Assembly (NCBI GenBank): GCA_038749105.1
Contig: JBCDIM010000013.1
Location: 1-64,000, forward strand
DNA length: 64,000 nucleotides
Reading direction: 5' to 3'
From: JBCCOW01 sp038749105
GTDB taxonomy: Bacteria > Planctomycetota > Phycisphaerae > Phycisphaerales > Phycisphaeraceae
Shown here: positions 50,903 to 59,758 of the stretch, piece by piece
Layout: each line of letters begins with the position of its first letter
How positions within the stretch are numbered: the first letter of the stretch is position 1
The notes under the pieces: generated by a model
What the model was told of the DNA's origin: nothing
Seen by the model: only the letters and a program-made list of their open reading frames with translations
Database searches by the model: none
Made by a program: the position numbers and the translations under genes

Positions 50903-51825
50903 CCCTGGCCCCAATCCAGCCCGAGGTCCAGCGCCGGGGCCGAGTGCGTCAACGCCCCCACCGAGACCCGGTCCACCCCCGACGCCGCCAGCCCCGCCAC
51001 CGTCTCCAGCGTGACTCCCCCCGACGCTTCCAAACGCACCGCCGGCGCGACCCGATCCCGCATCGCCACCGCCTCCCGCAAAACCTCGGCCGGCATGTTG
51101 TCCAACAACACCAGATCGATCGGGGCCTCCAGCACCACCGCCAGCTGCTCCAGCGTGTCCACTTCCACCTGCACAGACTGCAGCTGCGGGTTCAACCGGC
51201 GGGCCTCGACCACCGCCTCCTCCAGCCGTGCGACCAAACCGCCCATCGGCACCCCAGCCAGGTGGTTGTCTTTCACCAGCACCGCGTCATACAGCCCCAT
51301 CCGGTGCGTCGTCCCGCCGCCGCACGCCACCGCATACTTCTCCAGGCCGCGTAGCCCCCAGTGCGTCTTCCGCGTGCAACAGACCTCCGCCCGTGTGCCC
51401 TTGACCTGCTCGACGTAGGACGCTGTCAGCGTGGCGATCCCGGACAGGTGCGTCAGCAGGTTCAGCAGCACCCGCTCCACCATCAGCACCCCCCACGCCG
51501 GCCCCCGCAGCGTCGCCACCGCGTCGCCCGCCGCCAAACGATCCCCGTCCGACCTCGACTCCTCCAGCTCCAGTTCTTCCCCATACGCCGCCACCACCCT
51601 CGACCCCAACGCCAGCCCGCTCAACACCCCCGCCTGCCGTGCCACCACCCGCATCTCCAGCACCGCCGCCCGGTCCACGAACGCCATCGTCGTAACATCC
51701 AACCCACCGCCCCCAACGCCCCCACCGGCACCACCACCCTCAAGCTGCCCCAGGTCCTCCTCCCGCGCCACCGCGATCAGCCCCATCAACGCCGCCTCCG
51801 AGATAAACGCATTCAGGTCCGGCAT
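50899..51825 (-). CDS. nadC: Nicotinate-nucleotide pyrophosphorylase (carboxylating)
   Basis: A 308-residue quinolinate phosphoribosyltransferase of NAD synthesis. The ATG at 51825 starts the conserved part, with MPDLNAFISEAALMGLIAVA and EDLGQLEGGG. GDAVATLRGPAWGVLMVERV, LLNLLTHLSGIATLTASYVE, EVCCTRKTHWGLRGLEKYAV, ACGGGTTHRMGLYDAVLVKD and NHLAG form the PRPP/quinolinate pocket. VQVEVDTLEQLAVVLE, LVLLDNMPAEVLREAV and VRLEASGGVTLETVAGLAAS complete the barrel. It is followed by birA (4-nt overlap) and preceded by the ASCH-like gene at a 2-nt gap, so all three form one operon. Confidence 0.95.
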   Translation of the reverse strand: MPDLNAFISEAALMGLIAVAREEDLGQLEGGGAGGGVGGGGLDVTTMAFVDRAAVLEMRVVARQAGVLSGLALGSRVVAAYGEELELEESRSDGDRLAAGDAVATLRGPAWGVLMVERVLLNLLTHLSGIATLTASYVEQVKGTRAEVCCTRKTHWGLRGLEKYAVACGGGTTHRMGLYDAVLVKDNHLAGVPMGGLVARLEEAVVEARRLNPQLQSVQVEVDTLEQLAVVLEAPIDLVLLDNMPAEVLREAVAMRDRVAPAVRLEASGGVTLETVAGLAASGVDRVSVGALTHSAPALDLGLDWGQG

Positions 51826-51827
51826 GG

Positions 51828-52505
51828 TCACTCCCCCGCCCGATCCTTCCGCGGGAAGCTCACAACATACCGCCGCTCCCCGACACGAACCAACCGCACC
51901 ACATCCCCGCCGCGCACCCCGTGCTCCGCGTACAGCCGGCCAAACACCCGGCTCCGCAGCATCGCCCCCTTCGCGAAGTCCGTCTCCACCACCCCGCCCC
52001 CCGGCAGCTCCAGCGTCACCCGGCTCGCCCGCATCTTCGCCGACGCAAACGGCAGGCTCAGATACCCGTTCCGCACCGCACCCCCACGCAGCACCACCTC
52101 CCGCACCGGGCTCACCTCCTCCGGCAACGCGTACCACGCCCGCATCGCCTGCACCGCATACCTCGGCCCGACCGCCATCGGCTCCACCCGCTCCAGCCCC
52201 ATGAACACCGCGAACCGGCTCGCCGACTTCCCCTCCCAATACGCGTCATCCCCGCACACCGCGGGCTCGTAGCGCTCCCGCAAACCCGCCACCCTCCGCG
52301 GCGTCAGCCCAGCGTGCTCCTCCACCCAACCCACCTCCGCCATCCCCACAAACGGCCCGCCGCTCTGTTTGAGAAACACCCGCTCCCCCGCCTTCACCAC
52401 CCCGTACGGCTCCCGCCCCTGACGCATCAGCCGAGACTCCACCGTCTTCTGCCCACCGAGCACGAGCCCGCAGTACCGCCGCAGCAAAATCGCCACATGG
52501 ATCAT
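51828..52505 (-). CDS. Two-domain ASCH/PUA-like protein of unknown function
   Basis: A 225-residue protein. The N-terminal half (MIHVAILLRRYCGLVLGGQK, then TVESRLMRQGREPYGVVKAG and ERVFLKQSGGPFVGMAEVGW) has the ASCH-domain pattern, a PUA-like barrel thought to bind RNA or nucleotides. The C-terminal 75 residues (VRNGYLSLPFASAKMRASRV, TLELPGGGVVETDFAKGAML, GLYAEHGVRGGDVVRLVRVG-like) resemble the DNA-binding pseudobarrel fold of EcoRII-N/effector proteins. This two-domain arrangement next to nadC is unexpected. It is separated from nadC by 2 nt and probably co-transcribed. Function unknown; both domain calls come from pattern only. Confidence 0.62.
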   Translation of the reverse strand: MIHVAILLRRYCGLVLGGQKTVESRLMRQGREPYGVVKAGERVFLKQSGGPFVGMAEVGWVEEHAGLTPRRVAGLRERYEPAVCGDDAYWEGKSASRFAVFMGLERVEPMAVGPRYAVQAMRAWYALPEEVSPVREVVLRGGAVRNGYLSLPFASAKMRASRVTLELPGGGVVETDFAKGAMLRSRVFGRLYAEHGVRGGDVVRLVRVGERRYVVSFPRKDRAGE

Positions 52506-52544
52506 GGCCGCAACCTACACCGGCCGTCCACCCCGCACACAGGC

Positions 52545-53339
52545 TCACGCCAACGCGGTCCAGATCATCCACCCCGCCGCCGCCGCTGCGCCGCTGTACA
52601 TCACCGCCATGAACGGCCGCTCCGGCATCCGGCGGTGCATCCAAAAACCCAGCGCCGCCCCCAAGGGGATCAGCGGGATCACCAGCGCCGACTCCATCAG
52701 CGTCGCCCCGTTGATCAGGCCCAGCCCGAGGTAGAAAGGCACCTTCACCCAGTTCACCACGAAGAAGAACACGACCAGCGTCCCCACCAACGCCGCCTTG
52801 CTGAACCGCCGTTCCAGCCAATAGATCGACATCACCGGGCCCGCCGCGTGCGCCAGCGTCGACACCCCGCCCGCGATCCCGCCCGCAATCCCGCCCGCCA
52901 CCGGCGTCCCAGGCAGCCGGGGCACCCGACCGCCGATCATCCGGTATACCTGCACCCCCACAAACACCAGGCACACCCCGCCCACCACCAGCCGCAGCGC
53001 CACCTCCAGCACCCCCCGGTCCCGGAACAGCAGGATCACCCCCGCGCCCAACACAACCCCCACCGCCGCACCGATCAACGCCGGCCGAAGCGCCCCCCAG
53101 TCCGTGCTCCGCCGGTGCTGCCACACCGCCACCACGTCCGCCGCGATCAGCACCGGCAGCATCACCCCCACCGTCCGGCTCACCGGCAGCGCACTGGCGA
53201 CCAACGGCACCGCCAGGATCCCGATCCCCCCGCCAAACCCGCTCTTGGCGATCCCGATCACCACCACCGCCCCCGCCAACGCCGTGATGTACCACCACAG
53301 CGGCGTCCCTTCCGGCGGCAGACTCGTGAACCAATCCAT
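52545..53339 (-). CDS. TauE/SafE-family membrane transporter
   Basis: A 264-residue polytopic protein of the sulfite exporter/anion permease family, with about eight hydrophobic segments. I chose the ATG at 53339 (MDWFTSLPPEG) over an upstream TTG. The N-terminal repeat contains VVIGIAKSGFGGGIGILAVP (the conserved K-G-GG pattern) and VMLPVLIAADVVAVWQHR. The C-terminal repeat contains AGGIAGGVSTLAHAAGPVMS and VVFFFVVNWVKVPFYLGLGL. Family members move sulfite, sulfoacetate or other organic anions, and the substrate cannot be told. It lies between speA and the ASCH-like gene on the same strand. Confidence 0.88.
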   Translation of the reverse strand: MDWFTSLPPEGTPLWWYITALAGAVVVIGIAKSGFGGGIGILAVPLVASALPVSRTVGVMLPVLIAADVVAVWQHRRSTDWGALRPALIGAAVGVVLGAGVILLFRDRGVLEVALRLVVGGVCLVFVGVQVYRMIGGRVPRLPGTPVAGGIAGGIAGGVSTLAHAAGPVMSIYWLERRFSKAALVGTLVVFFFVVNWVKVPFYLGLGLINGATLMESALVIPLIPLGAALGFWMHRRMPERPFMAVMYSGAAAAAGWMIWTALA

Positions 53340-53406
53340 AACCAACCCATCGGCCAATCCCCTGCACGCCCGCCTTCCAATCTCCGAATTCAGACGCCCA
53401 CTCGCG

Positions 53407-55485
53407 TCACGTCAGATAGGTGTACCCCGCCAACCCCTCGTCATAAAACCCCTGCAGCGCCCGCGACTCCTCGGCCGTCAGCCGACCGTCCCCCTCGGCC
53501 CGGCGTACCGCCGCCCGGAAACTCCCCCGCAGCACGTCCGGGTTGAACTGCACATACCCCAGCACCTGCGCCGACGTATCGCCCTCCACCACCTCATCGA
53601 TCGACCAGCTGCCGTCCGCCTCCACCGTGACGTGCACCGCATTGGTGTCGCCGAACAGGTTGTGCAGGTCGCCCAGCGTCTCCTGGTAGGCCCCCACGAG
53701 AAACACCCCCAGGTCGTAGGGCTCGCCCGTGTACGGGTGCAGGTCCAACACGCGTCGCGTCCGCCACGGTGCCGACGGGTCCCGGAACCGGTCCAGCTTC
53801 CCGTCGCTGTCGCACGTCATATCCGCCAACACCCCCCGGCACACCGGCTCCTCGTCCAAACGATGCAGCGGCACCACCGGGAACACCTGCCCGATCGCCC
53901 AGGCATCCGGCAGCGACTGGAAGACCGACGCGTTGCAGAAATACGTCTCGCACAACCGCGTCTCCAACGCCCGCAGCTCCGGCGGAAGCTCCGACGGCAT
54001 CGCCTCCCGCTGCTTGACCAACGCCCAGACCTTCGCGCAACCCGCACGGTACAACCGCTGCCCCAGCGCCCGCTGGTCCAGCGTGCAATACCCCAACGCG
54101 AAGAGCTGGTCCACCGCCTCCTTAGCAGATTCCAGATCGTGGAAGGACTCCACCACGTTTGCCAGCTCCAGCCCGTCCACCGTCTCGTGCATCAACCTTA
54201 CCGGCTCGGGGACGCCCGAGAGCTCCGCCCGTTCCAACTCAGCCGAAGCCCCGTCGCGCTCGCTACCGGTCCACCCCACCACGCTCATCACCAGGACGCT
54301 GTGGTGGGCGGTCAGCGCCCGGCCCGACTCGCTCACGAGGTGGGGGCACGGCTGACCCGACGCCTGACAAACCGACTGCGTGTGGTACACCACGTCGTTC
54401 GCGTACTCCCGCAGGCCGTAGTTCATCCCCCAACCCGCGCCGCCCCCCGACGCCTCGCCGCTCTGCCCGACACCCGACGCGCCCACATAGTCCACCGCCA
54501 GCCCGCCCCCCACGTTCACCGTGTCCAGCCCCGCCGCCCCCAGCCGCCGCAGCTCTACATACACCCGGGCCAGCTCGGTCACCGCCGACTTCACGCTCCG
54601 GATGTCGCTGACCTGACTCCCCACATGCGCGTGCACCATCCGCAAGCAGTCGAGCATGCCCGCGCCTTCGAGCTGCCGCACCGCCTTGATCAGCTCAGAG
54701 TAGGAAAGCCCGAACTTGCTCCGCTCCCCGCCCGACGCCTCCCACTTCCCCGACCCCATCGCGCTCAGCTTCACCCGCACCCCGAGCGTCGGGCGCACCC
54801 CATGCTTCGCCGACAGCTCAATCAACTCCTCCAGCTCGCCAAACCGCTCAACCACCGGCGTGATGTCTCGGCCCAGCTTCGTCGCCAGCACCACCGCCTC
54901 CAGGTAACGCCGATCCTTGAACCCATTGCACACGATCGGCGTCCGCTCGTCCTCCACCATCGCCAGCACCGCAAGCAGCTCCGGCTTCGACCCCGCCTCC
55001 AGCCCAAACCCAAACCGCCGACCGAAACGCAGCACCTCCTCTACCACATGCCGCTGCTGGTTGACCTTCACCGGATACACACAGCGGTAACCGCCGTCGT
55101 AGCCGTGCTCGCCCGCCGCCCCCGCAAACGTCTCCGCCAGCCGACGCATGCGGTCTTCCAGGATGTGCCCAAACCGCAGCAGCACCGGTGTCTGCACGCC
55201 GCGATGCCGGAGCTGATCAACCACGCGACGGATGCAGATACCGTTCTCGGGCCAAGCCTCCTGCCCTACAGGCACGGGCAGAACCAAAACATTGCCCCCA
55301 CGATCGATCTCGAAATAATCAGCACCCCAAGAACGAACGCCATACCGTTCCCTGTTCCTGATAACCGCGGGGGAGCACGACGAACATCCCTCAAATCCCT
55401 CGGTTGCTTCCAAAGCAACGCGGCCCCGATCCGACTGCCCATCATTCTTCGCGTCAGGAATGGCAACAGCAGCGGACTCATCCAT
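53407..55485 (-). CDS. speA: Biosynthetic arginine decarboxylase
   Basis: A 692-residue PLP enzyme that turns arginine into agmatine, the first step of the agmatine route to putrescine and spermidine. The N-terminus is longer than usual (about 45 extra residues with a CSSC). YRCVYPVKVNQQRHVVEEVL contains the PLP lysine. FGFGLEAGSKPELLAVLAMV, LGVRVKLSAMGSGKWEASGG, RSKFGLSYSELIKAVRQLEG and VHAHVGSQVSDIRSVKSAVT are standard. VNVGGGLAVDYVGA, LVSESGRALTAHHSVLVMSV and the C-terminal GVFLVGAYQETLGDLHNLFG (agmatine-side catalytic Tyr/Asn region) finish the fold. It probably stands alone, with its promoter in the 263-nt spacer 55486-55748, where I see no other feature. Confidence 0.97.
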   Translation of the reverse strand: MDESAAVAIPDAKNDGQSDRGRVALEATEGFEGCSSCSPAVIRNRERYGVRSWGADYFEIDRGGNVLVLPVPVGQEAWPENGICIRRVVDQLRHRGVQTPVLLRFGHILEDRMRRLAETFAGAAGEHGYDGGYRCVYPVKVNQQRHVVEEVLRFGRRFGFGLEAGSKPELLAVLAMVEDERTPIVCNGFKDRRYLEAVVLATKLGRDITPVVERFGELEELIELSAKHGVRPTLGVRVKLSAMGSGKWEASGGERSKFGLSYSELIKAVRQLEGAGMLDCLRMVHAHVGSQVSDIRSVKSAVTELARVYVELRRLGAAGLDTVNVGGGLAVDYVGASGVGQSGEASGGGAGWGMNYGLREYANDVVYHTQSVCQASGQPCPHLVSESGRALTAHHSVLVMSVVGWTGSERDGASAELERAELSGVPEPVRLMHETVDGLELANVVESFHDLESAKEAVDQLFALGYCTLDQRALGQRLYRAGCAKVWALVKQREAMPSELPPELRALETRLCETYFCNASVFQSLPDAWAIGQVFPVVPLHRLDEEPVCRGVLADMTCDSDGKLDRFRDPSAPWRTRRVLDLHPYTGEPYDLGVFLVGAYQETLGDLHNLFGDTNAVHVTVEADGSWSIDEVVEGDTSAQVLGYVQFNPDVLRGSFRAAVRRAEGDGRLTAEESRALQGFYDEGLAGYTYLT

Positions 55486-55748
55486 GCCTGGAGTCTACCG
55501 GACCATGCATCCGCCCTCCGAGTGCACCACCTGCCCCCAACGATCGGCTCCAAGCCACGAACCGGACGGATCCGAACAGGACCAGACGCCCCAGTAGCGA
55601 GAACAAGATCCTGGGACTTCCGCCCGAAGCCAGGAGAGAACAGGAATTAGGGTTTCAGAGCCGGAGACCGCGTTAAATGAGCTACAGCCGACATCCCAGC
55701 GTCAGGAAACGCAAGACTGGTCTAAGTCTGACCGAGAAGCCAGAGGGT

Positions 55749-56501
55749 TCACCCACGCCGGCGTCGGGTAACCATGGCACCGATGCCGAGAGCCAAGAGC
55801 ACGGCACTGCTGGGCTCGGGGATCACATCCACCTTGAAGTCCTTCTTGCGGATGAATGTGGTCACGGGCTGTTCGAGATCACCAACTGCCTGAAGGGTAT
55901 TGTTCAGAACGATCTCCACCTCGGTCAGGCCAAGTCCACTCAAATCGACAGTGACGCTGTTTTCCCAGAACACACCTTCAAAAGGCGGGTCATCAAACAC
56001 CTCAATGAAAACAGACGCCAGAGGTGAGGGAGGGGAAATCTCAGAGTCGTCACTGGGGTCAAAAACACGGACCGAAAGAATCGATGCAACGAATTCGGCA
56101 CCAGTGGGCAGGCCAAGCATCGCGAAGTCACCCGACTCGTAGATGAATAGTCCCGGGATCGGATCGCCGTTGTTCGAGGTAACCGTGAAGGTCAATGACC
56201 CGTCGGTTGTGTCAGCGGGAGGCGAGTCCGCGGAGAACGGGTTCACGCCGGGATCGAAGTCTAGGAGATTGCCGCTGGCAATACTCGGCGGCCCAAACAG
56301 CGGCTCGGGGTCGTTAATCGGGTCGGCGCTGGACTCGATGACGTTGGAGTAGGTGACCGAAGAACCGACGAACGGCCCTGGGTAGATCACAGCCGCGGCG
56401 CTGGGCGAACCGGCCGCTACAGCAAACGAACATCCTGATGCCCAGATAAGTGCTTTCAAACGTTGTTTTCGCCTTCCGTCCCGGGCAACCAATTTCTCCA
56501 C
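55749..56501 (-). CDS. PEP-CTERM surface protein
   Basis: A 250-residue exported protein starting with GTG at 56501, preceded by GGAGG. A long basic leader (MEKLVARDGRRKQRLKALIW) precedes the signal helix, with likely cleavage after AAA. The mature part is acidic (Asp/Pro/Ser-rich). It ends with DVIPEPSSAVLLALGIGAMV and the RRRRG tail, the PEP-CTERM sorting signal for an exosortase. It does not resemble the paired PEP-CTERM genes at 42-44 kb, so it is an independent cargo. A promoter-like element lies upstream (56553-56581). Its base composition is clearly lower in GC than the flanking speA and carA. Confidence 0.85.
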   Translation of the reverse strand: MEKLVARDGRRKQRLKALIWASGCSFAVAAGSPSAAAVIYPGPFVGSSVTYSNVIESSADPINDPEPLFGPPSIASGNLLDFDPGVNPFSADSPPADTTDGSLTFTVTSNNGDPIPGLFIYESGDFAMLGLPTGAEFVASILSVRVFDPSDDSEISPPSPLASVFIEVFDDPPFEGVFWENSVTVDLSGLGLTEVEIVLNNTLQAVGDLEQPVTTFIRKKDFKVDVIPEPSSAVLLALGIGAMVTRRRRG

Positions 56502-56552
56502 GACTTCCTCCGCTAAGCGTTTCTTGAACCAGTGGTAACGACTAATGGCCTA

Positions 56553-56581
56553 ATAATAGCCAACCGAAAGAACCCCTACAA
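56553..56581 (-). promoter_or_regulatory. Sigma-70-like promoter for the PEP-CTERM gene at 56501
   Basis: On the minus strand TTGTAG (56576-56581) and TATTAT (56553-56558) are 17 nt apart, with the -10 close to consensus. The start codon is about 50 nt downstream. The rest of the spacer up to carA (56582-56667) is AT-rich without other structure. Confidence 0.5.
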
Positions 56582-56667
56582 CCCGAAATACCCGCAAAAG
56601 CAGTCAATTCACGGTAAAACTACCTGAATCGCCAGAAACTTCTTTGTAAAGCACTTTCAAAAAGAGC

Positions 56668-57900
56668 TTAAAGGCGATCCGGGAGCACGTCCACCCGATT
56701 CCGTGCCCGTTGGGCCGCGTCCATGGCTTCAGGCCCTGGGCTCTCACCGGTGTCCATCATCACCCGGAAGCAATCAAACAGATACCGAGCATCGTGCGGC
56801 CCAGGGCTCGCCTCGGGGTGATATTGAACCGCAAATACCGGCTCGCTGCGGTGACGGAACCCTTCGACCGTCTGATCGTTCAGGTTGATGTGCGTCTGCT
56901 CCGCCCCCACCGCGTCCAGCGTGTCCGGTGCCACCGCGAAGCCGTGGTTCTGGCTCGTGATCTCCACCTTGCCCGTCCCCAGGTTCTGGACCGGCTGGTT
57001 CCCGCCGCGGTGCCCGAACTTCAGCTTGAACGTCTCGGCCCCCATCGCCAGGCTCAGCAGCTGGTGCCCCAGGCAGATCCCGAAGATCGGCAGCTCCCCA
57101 ATCAGCTCCTGGAGATGCCCGATGGTCGGCTCCACCGCCGACGGGTCGCCCGGCCCGTTCGACACAAACAGCCCGTCCGGCTTCAGCTCCCGCACCTCCC
57201 CCGGCGACGCGTCATACGGCAGCACCGTCACGTCACACCCGCTGTCCACCAGGTTCCGCAAAATGTTGTGCTTCGCCCCGCAGTCCAACGCCACCACCCG
57301 CTTCCGCGCCCCGCCCGGATGCTCCACCCCGCCCTGGAATGGCTCCCAGCCCCCCAAGTCCTCCGACCACGCCGACGCCTCCGATCGGCTCACCGTCGCC
57401 ACCAGGTTCTTCCCCACCAACCCCTCCGCCGCCCGGGCCCGCTCGACCAGCTCGCCATCGGTCAACGCCCCATCCGTACACAGCACCGCGTCCATCGCCC
57501 CGTCCGACCGCAGCCGACGCGTCAACGCCCGCGTGTCGATCCCCGCGATGCCCAGCACCCCGTGCTCCGCCAGCCACTGCTCCACCCGCTGCGTCGACCG
57601 GTGGTTCGACGCCGACCGGGCCAGCTCCCGCACCACAAACCCCCGCACGCTCGGCTTCCCCGACTCCACATCCTCGGGATTCACCCCGTAGTTCCCGATC
57701 AGCGGGTACGTCATCGTCACGATCTGCCCCGCATACGACGGATCGGTCAGCACCTCCTGATACCCCGACAACGACGTATTGAAACACGCCTCCCCCTCCA
57801 CCACCCGTGGCGAGGTGTCGCCGAACGCCGTGCCCCGGAACACCGTGCCGTCTTCCAACGCCAATCGTGCCGTACTAATTTGGGTCTGCAGACTGCTCAT
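56668..57900 (-). CDS. carA: Carbamoyl-phosphate synthase small subunit
   Basis: A 410-residue glutamine amidotransferase that supplies ammonia to CarB for pyrimidine and arginine synthesis. I chose the ATG at 57900 (MSSLQTQISTARLALEDGTV), where the conserved domain begins. The N-terminal domain has EACFNTSLSGYQEVLTDPSY and GIDTRALTRRLRSDGAM. The class I amidotransferase triad is present: Cys in PIFGICLGHQLLSLAMGAET, and the His/Glu pair in VFAVQYHPEASPGPHDARYL. NLVDSGCDVTVLPYD and FVSNGPGDPSAVEPTIGHLQ are also typical. carB is not nearby. A divergent trypsin-like gene begins 96 nt away. Confidence 0.97.
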   Translation of the reverse strand: MSSLQTQISTARLALEDGTVFRGTAFGDTSPRVVEGEACFNTSLSGYQEVLTDPSYAGQIVTMTYPLIGNYGVNPEDVESGKPSVRGFVVRELARSASNHRSTQRVEQWLAEHGVLGIAGIDTRALTRRLRSDGAMDAVLCTDGALTDGELVERARAAEGLVGKNLVATVSRSEASAWSEDLGGWEPFQGGVEHPGGARKRVVALDCGAKHNILRNLVDSGCDVTVLPYDASPGEVRELKPDGLFVSNGPGDPSAVEPTIGHLQELIGELPIFGICLGHQLLSLAMGAETFKLKFGHRGGNQPVQNLGTGKVEITSQNHGFAVAPDTLDAVGAEQTHINLNDQTVEGFRHRSEPVFAVQYHPEASPGPHDARYLFDCFRVMMDTGESPGPEAMDAAQRARNRVDVLPDRL

Positions 57901-57996
57901 CGCCGAGCACTGTAACCCAGCCCACGCCCCTCGGTTTCCAGCACCCACCACGCCGAGGCTTGCCGAAGCCCGACGCTCCGGTTAAATCTTGAGTCC

Positions 57997-58917
57997 ATGC
58001 CGATGCCCCGTGACCGCGTGCTGCTCTTGCTCTCGACCATTCTCTGCGTGGGCGTCTGGTCCACCATCGCCCTGATCGTCGCCACCGACAGCTACGCCGG
58101 GGCCCCCGGCCAAACGCCCGTCCAGGCCGAGCCTGAGCCCGAGGTCATCAAGACCATCCCCGGCGACCCTCGCAAACGCGTCACCGAACACCCGCTGCCG
58201 TTCTCGACCCACGCGATCGCTCGGTTGAGGTCTTCAACAAGAGGTTGCACAGCCACGCTCGTGAGTCCCCGGATCGCAGTGACCGCTTACCACTGCCTGG
58301 CAAGACGGTCGAAAGATCAGAGAGAAGGCCTGCCTGAAGGTGCGCATTCAGATCGCAGACATGACGATCTGGTCTTGAAGTTCGGCTACGACCGCGGAAA
58401 GTTTGTGGTGGAACGCGGCGTCAAACGGTTTGGGGCCGTGAGTCCCACCAGCGACTACGCCATTCTGATCCTCGACCGAGCCGTCAACACCACGGACCCG
58501 AACAGCGATGAGCCCTACATCCGGCCACTGGTGCCAATGATCGACTTTGGTGGTTTGAGTTACCGAGACTTCAAACACGAGAACGTTATCCTGCTCGGCT
58601 ACAGCAGCGACGGTCAAATCGGCCAGCGTGGCGAACGCCTGACCTATCACGCGGGGTGCATTGCAGGGAGTAATCGTAACGAACACATCGTTGGCTCCAA
58701 CTGTGTGGGCTATCCCGGCGCGAGCGGCGGGCCGCTCGTTTCTTACGAACTCAACGACGAAACCGGCAAGCTCGAACCCGCACTGATTGGGATCGCAAGC
58801 GGTCAGCTCCGTACCGAACTGCGGACAATTTCAATAAGCACCGCCGACAACTTCGCCGACGATCTCGACGACCTGCTCATCCACGAAGAAGAGCAGACCG
58901 GCCCCTTCAAGCCTTAG
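57997..58917 (+). CDS. Trypsin-like serine protease, secreted
   Basis: A 306-residue protein with a signal anchor (RVLLLLSTILCVGVWSTIAL) and a Pro/Glu-rich spacer, then an S1-type peptidase domain. The triad is visible: His in RIAVTAYHCLARRS, Asp in PTSDYAILILDRAV and Ser in GYPGASGGPLVSYE. Two Cys pairs (RGCTATL with YHC; AGCIAGS with SNCVG) could form the usual disulfides. The C-terminus is acidic. It is probably exported and active outside the cytoplasm. Substrate unknown. It sits alone, divergent from carA, and its end is 19 nt from that of the SMUG-type glycosylase gene. Confidence 0.85.
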   Translation: MPMPRDRVLLLLSTILCVGVWSTIALIVATDSYAGAPGQTPVQAEPEPEVIKTIPGDPRKRVTEHPLPFSTHAIARLRSSTRGCTATLVSPRIAVTAYHCLARRSKDQREGLPEGAHSDRRHDDLVLKFGYDRGKFVVERGVKRFGAVSPTSDYAILILDRAVNTTDPNSDEPYIRPLVPMIDFGGLSYRDFKHENVILLGYSSDGQIGQRGERLTYHAGCIAGSNRNEHIVGSNCVGYPGASGGPLVSYELNDETGKLEPALIGIASGQLRTELRTISISTADNFADDLDDLLIHEEEQTGPFKP

Positions 58918-58936
58918 CTCATAGTCCACGCCCGTC

Positions 58937-59695
58937 TCACCACACCCCCAGCGTCTCCAGCTCCGTCGTCGCTTGCTCCGCCCACCCGCGGTTCGCCGCC
59001 GGGCTCGCTGGGCTCGGGTGCAAGACACGCCCGACCCGCACATCCGAAGCTTCATCGCCCATCCCCGCCAACACCCGCTCCGCCCGCTTCTCCGCAAACG
59101 CCCCGACCCCCACCACCCACGCCGGCCGCAACACCCCGATCACCCGCGCCAGGTGCGCATCGCACGCCGCCTCCAACGGCCCACGCTCTGCCGCCGGCAG
59201 CTTGTCCGGCGTCCGGTTCTTCCCGCCCGCCTCCATAAACACCAGCGGGCAGTAGTTCACCACCGCGTGCCGCTCCGCAAACGCCTCCAGCGTCCCGAAC
59301 CGCTCCGCCATCAAGCCCCACAGCCGCCGCCCCGACACCTCGCTCCGCTCACACCCCAAACCCAGCACCGGCCGCTTCGGATGCTCCCCCACCCACCCCT
59401 TCGGCCGACCGATTTTCTCATCCAACCCCATCCAGTCCCGCACCGCCGCTACCTCCCCAAACGGCACCCCCGTCTGCGCCATCCCCCAGGGCCCGGGGTT
59501 CATCCCCAGCAGCACCACCCCGCCCGTCTTCTTCGGCGTCCCCTTCTGCAGAAACGCTTCGTGCATCGCCCAGGCATAACGCAGCGGGTTGTATATGTGC
59601 GTCACCGGCTCCCCGAACCGCAGCCCGTCCATCGTCGCGCTCAACGCCCGCGCCGACGCCATCATCCCGTCACTCAACGCCGCTCGCTTCGCCAT
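58937..59695 (-). CDS. Uracil-DNA glycosylase, SMUG1 type
   Basis: A 252-residue base-excision repair enzyme. The catalytic-site motifs of the SMUG1 family are in place: GVVLLGMNPGPWGMAQTGVP (GMNPGPFGMxQTGVPFG pattern), VNYCPLVFMEAGGKNRTPDK (NYCPL and N-x-TP) and the insertion loop VLHPSPASPAANRGWAEQAT (HPSPxSPxAN). SMUG1 removes uracil and 5-hydroxymethyluracil from DNA. This type is patchily distributed among bacteria, so transfer between lineages is plausible. The gene stands alone. Confidence 0.92.
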   Translation of the reverse strand: MAKRAALSDGMMASARALSATMDGLRFGEPVTHIYNPLRYAWAMHEAFLQKGTPKKTGGVVLLGMNPGPWGMAQTGVPFGEVAAVRDWMGLDEKIGRPKGWVGEHPKRPVLGLGCERSEVSGRRLWGLMAERFGTLEAFAERHAVVNYCPLVFMEAGGKNRTPDKLPAAERGPLEAACDAHLARVIGVLRPAWVVGVGAFAEKRAERVLAGMGDEASDVRVGRVLHPSPASPAANRGWAEQATTELETLGVW

Positions 59696-59716
59696 CCCCG
59701 CATGCTAACCGGCCGA

Positions 59717-59742
59717 TTTAGCCGGCGGTCAATGACCGCCGG
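59717..59742. repeat. Interspersed hairpin repeat family D, copy 2
   Basis: TTTA followed by CCGGCGGTC, loop AAT, GACCGCCGG: a perfect 9-bp stem (59722-59742). The stem sequence differs from copy 1 at 30083, but both share the GGTC-AAN-GACC core. It lies between two co-directional minus-strand genes. Confidence 0.82.
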
Positions 59743-59758
59743 TCGCGCTGCTCCCCCC

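Noticed and set aside
53104..55650. An 848-codon open frame on the plus strand opposite speA
   Set aside because: speA is unmistakable on the minus strand. The plus-strand product is rich in Arg, His, Pro and Leu without any domain.
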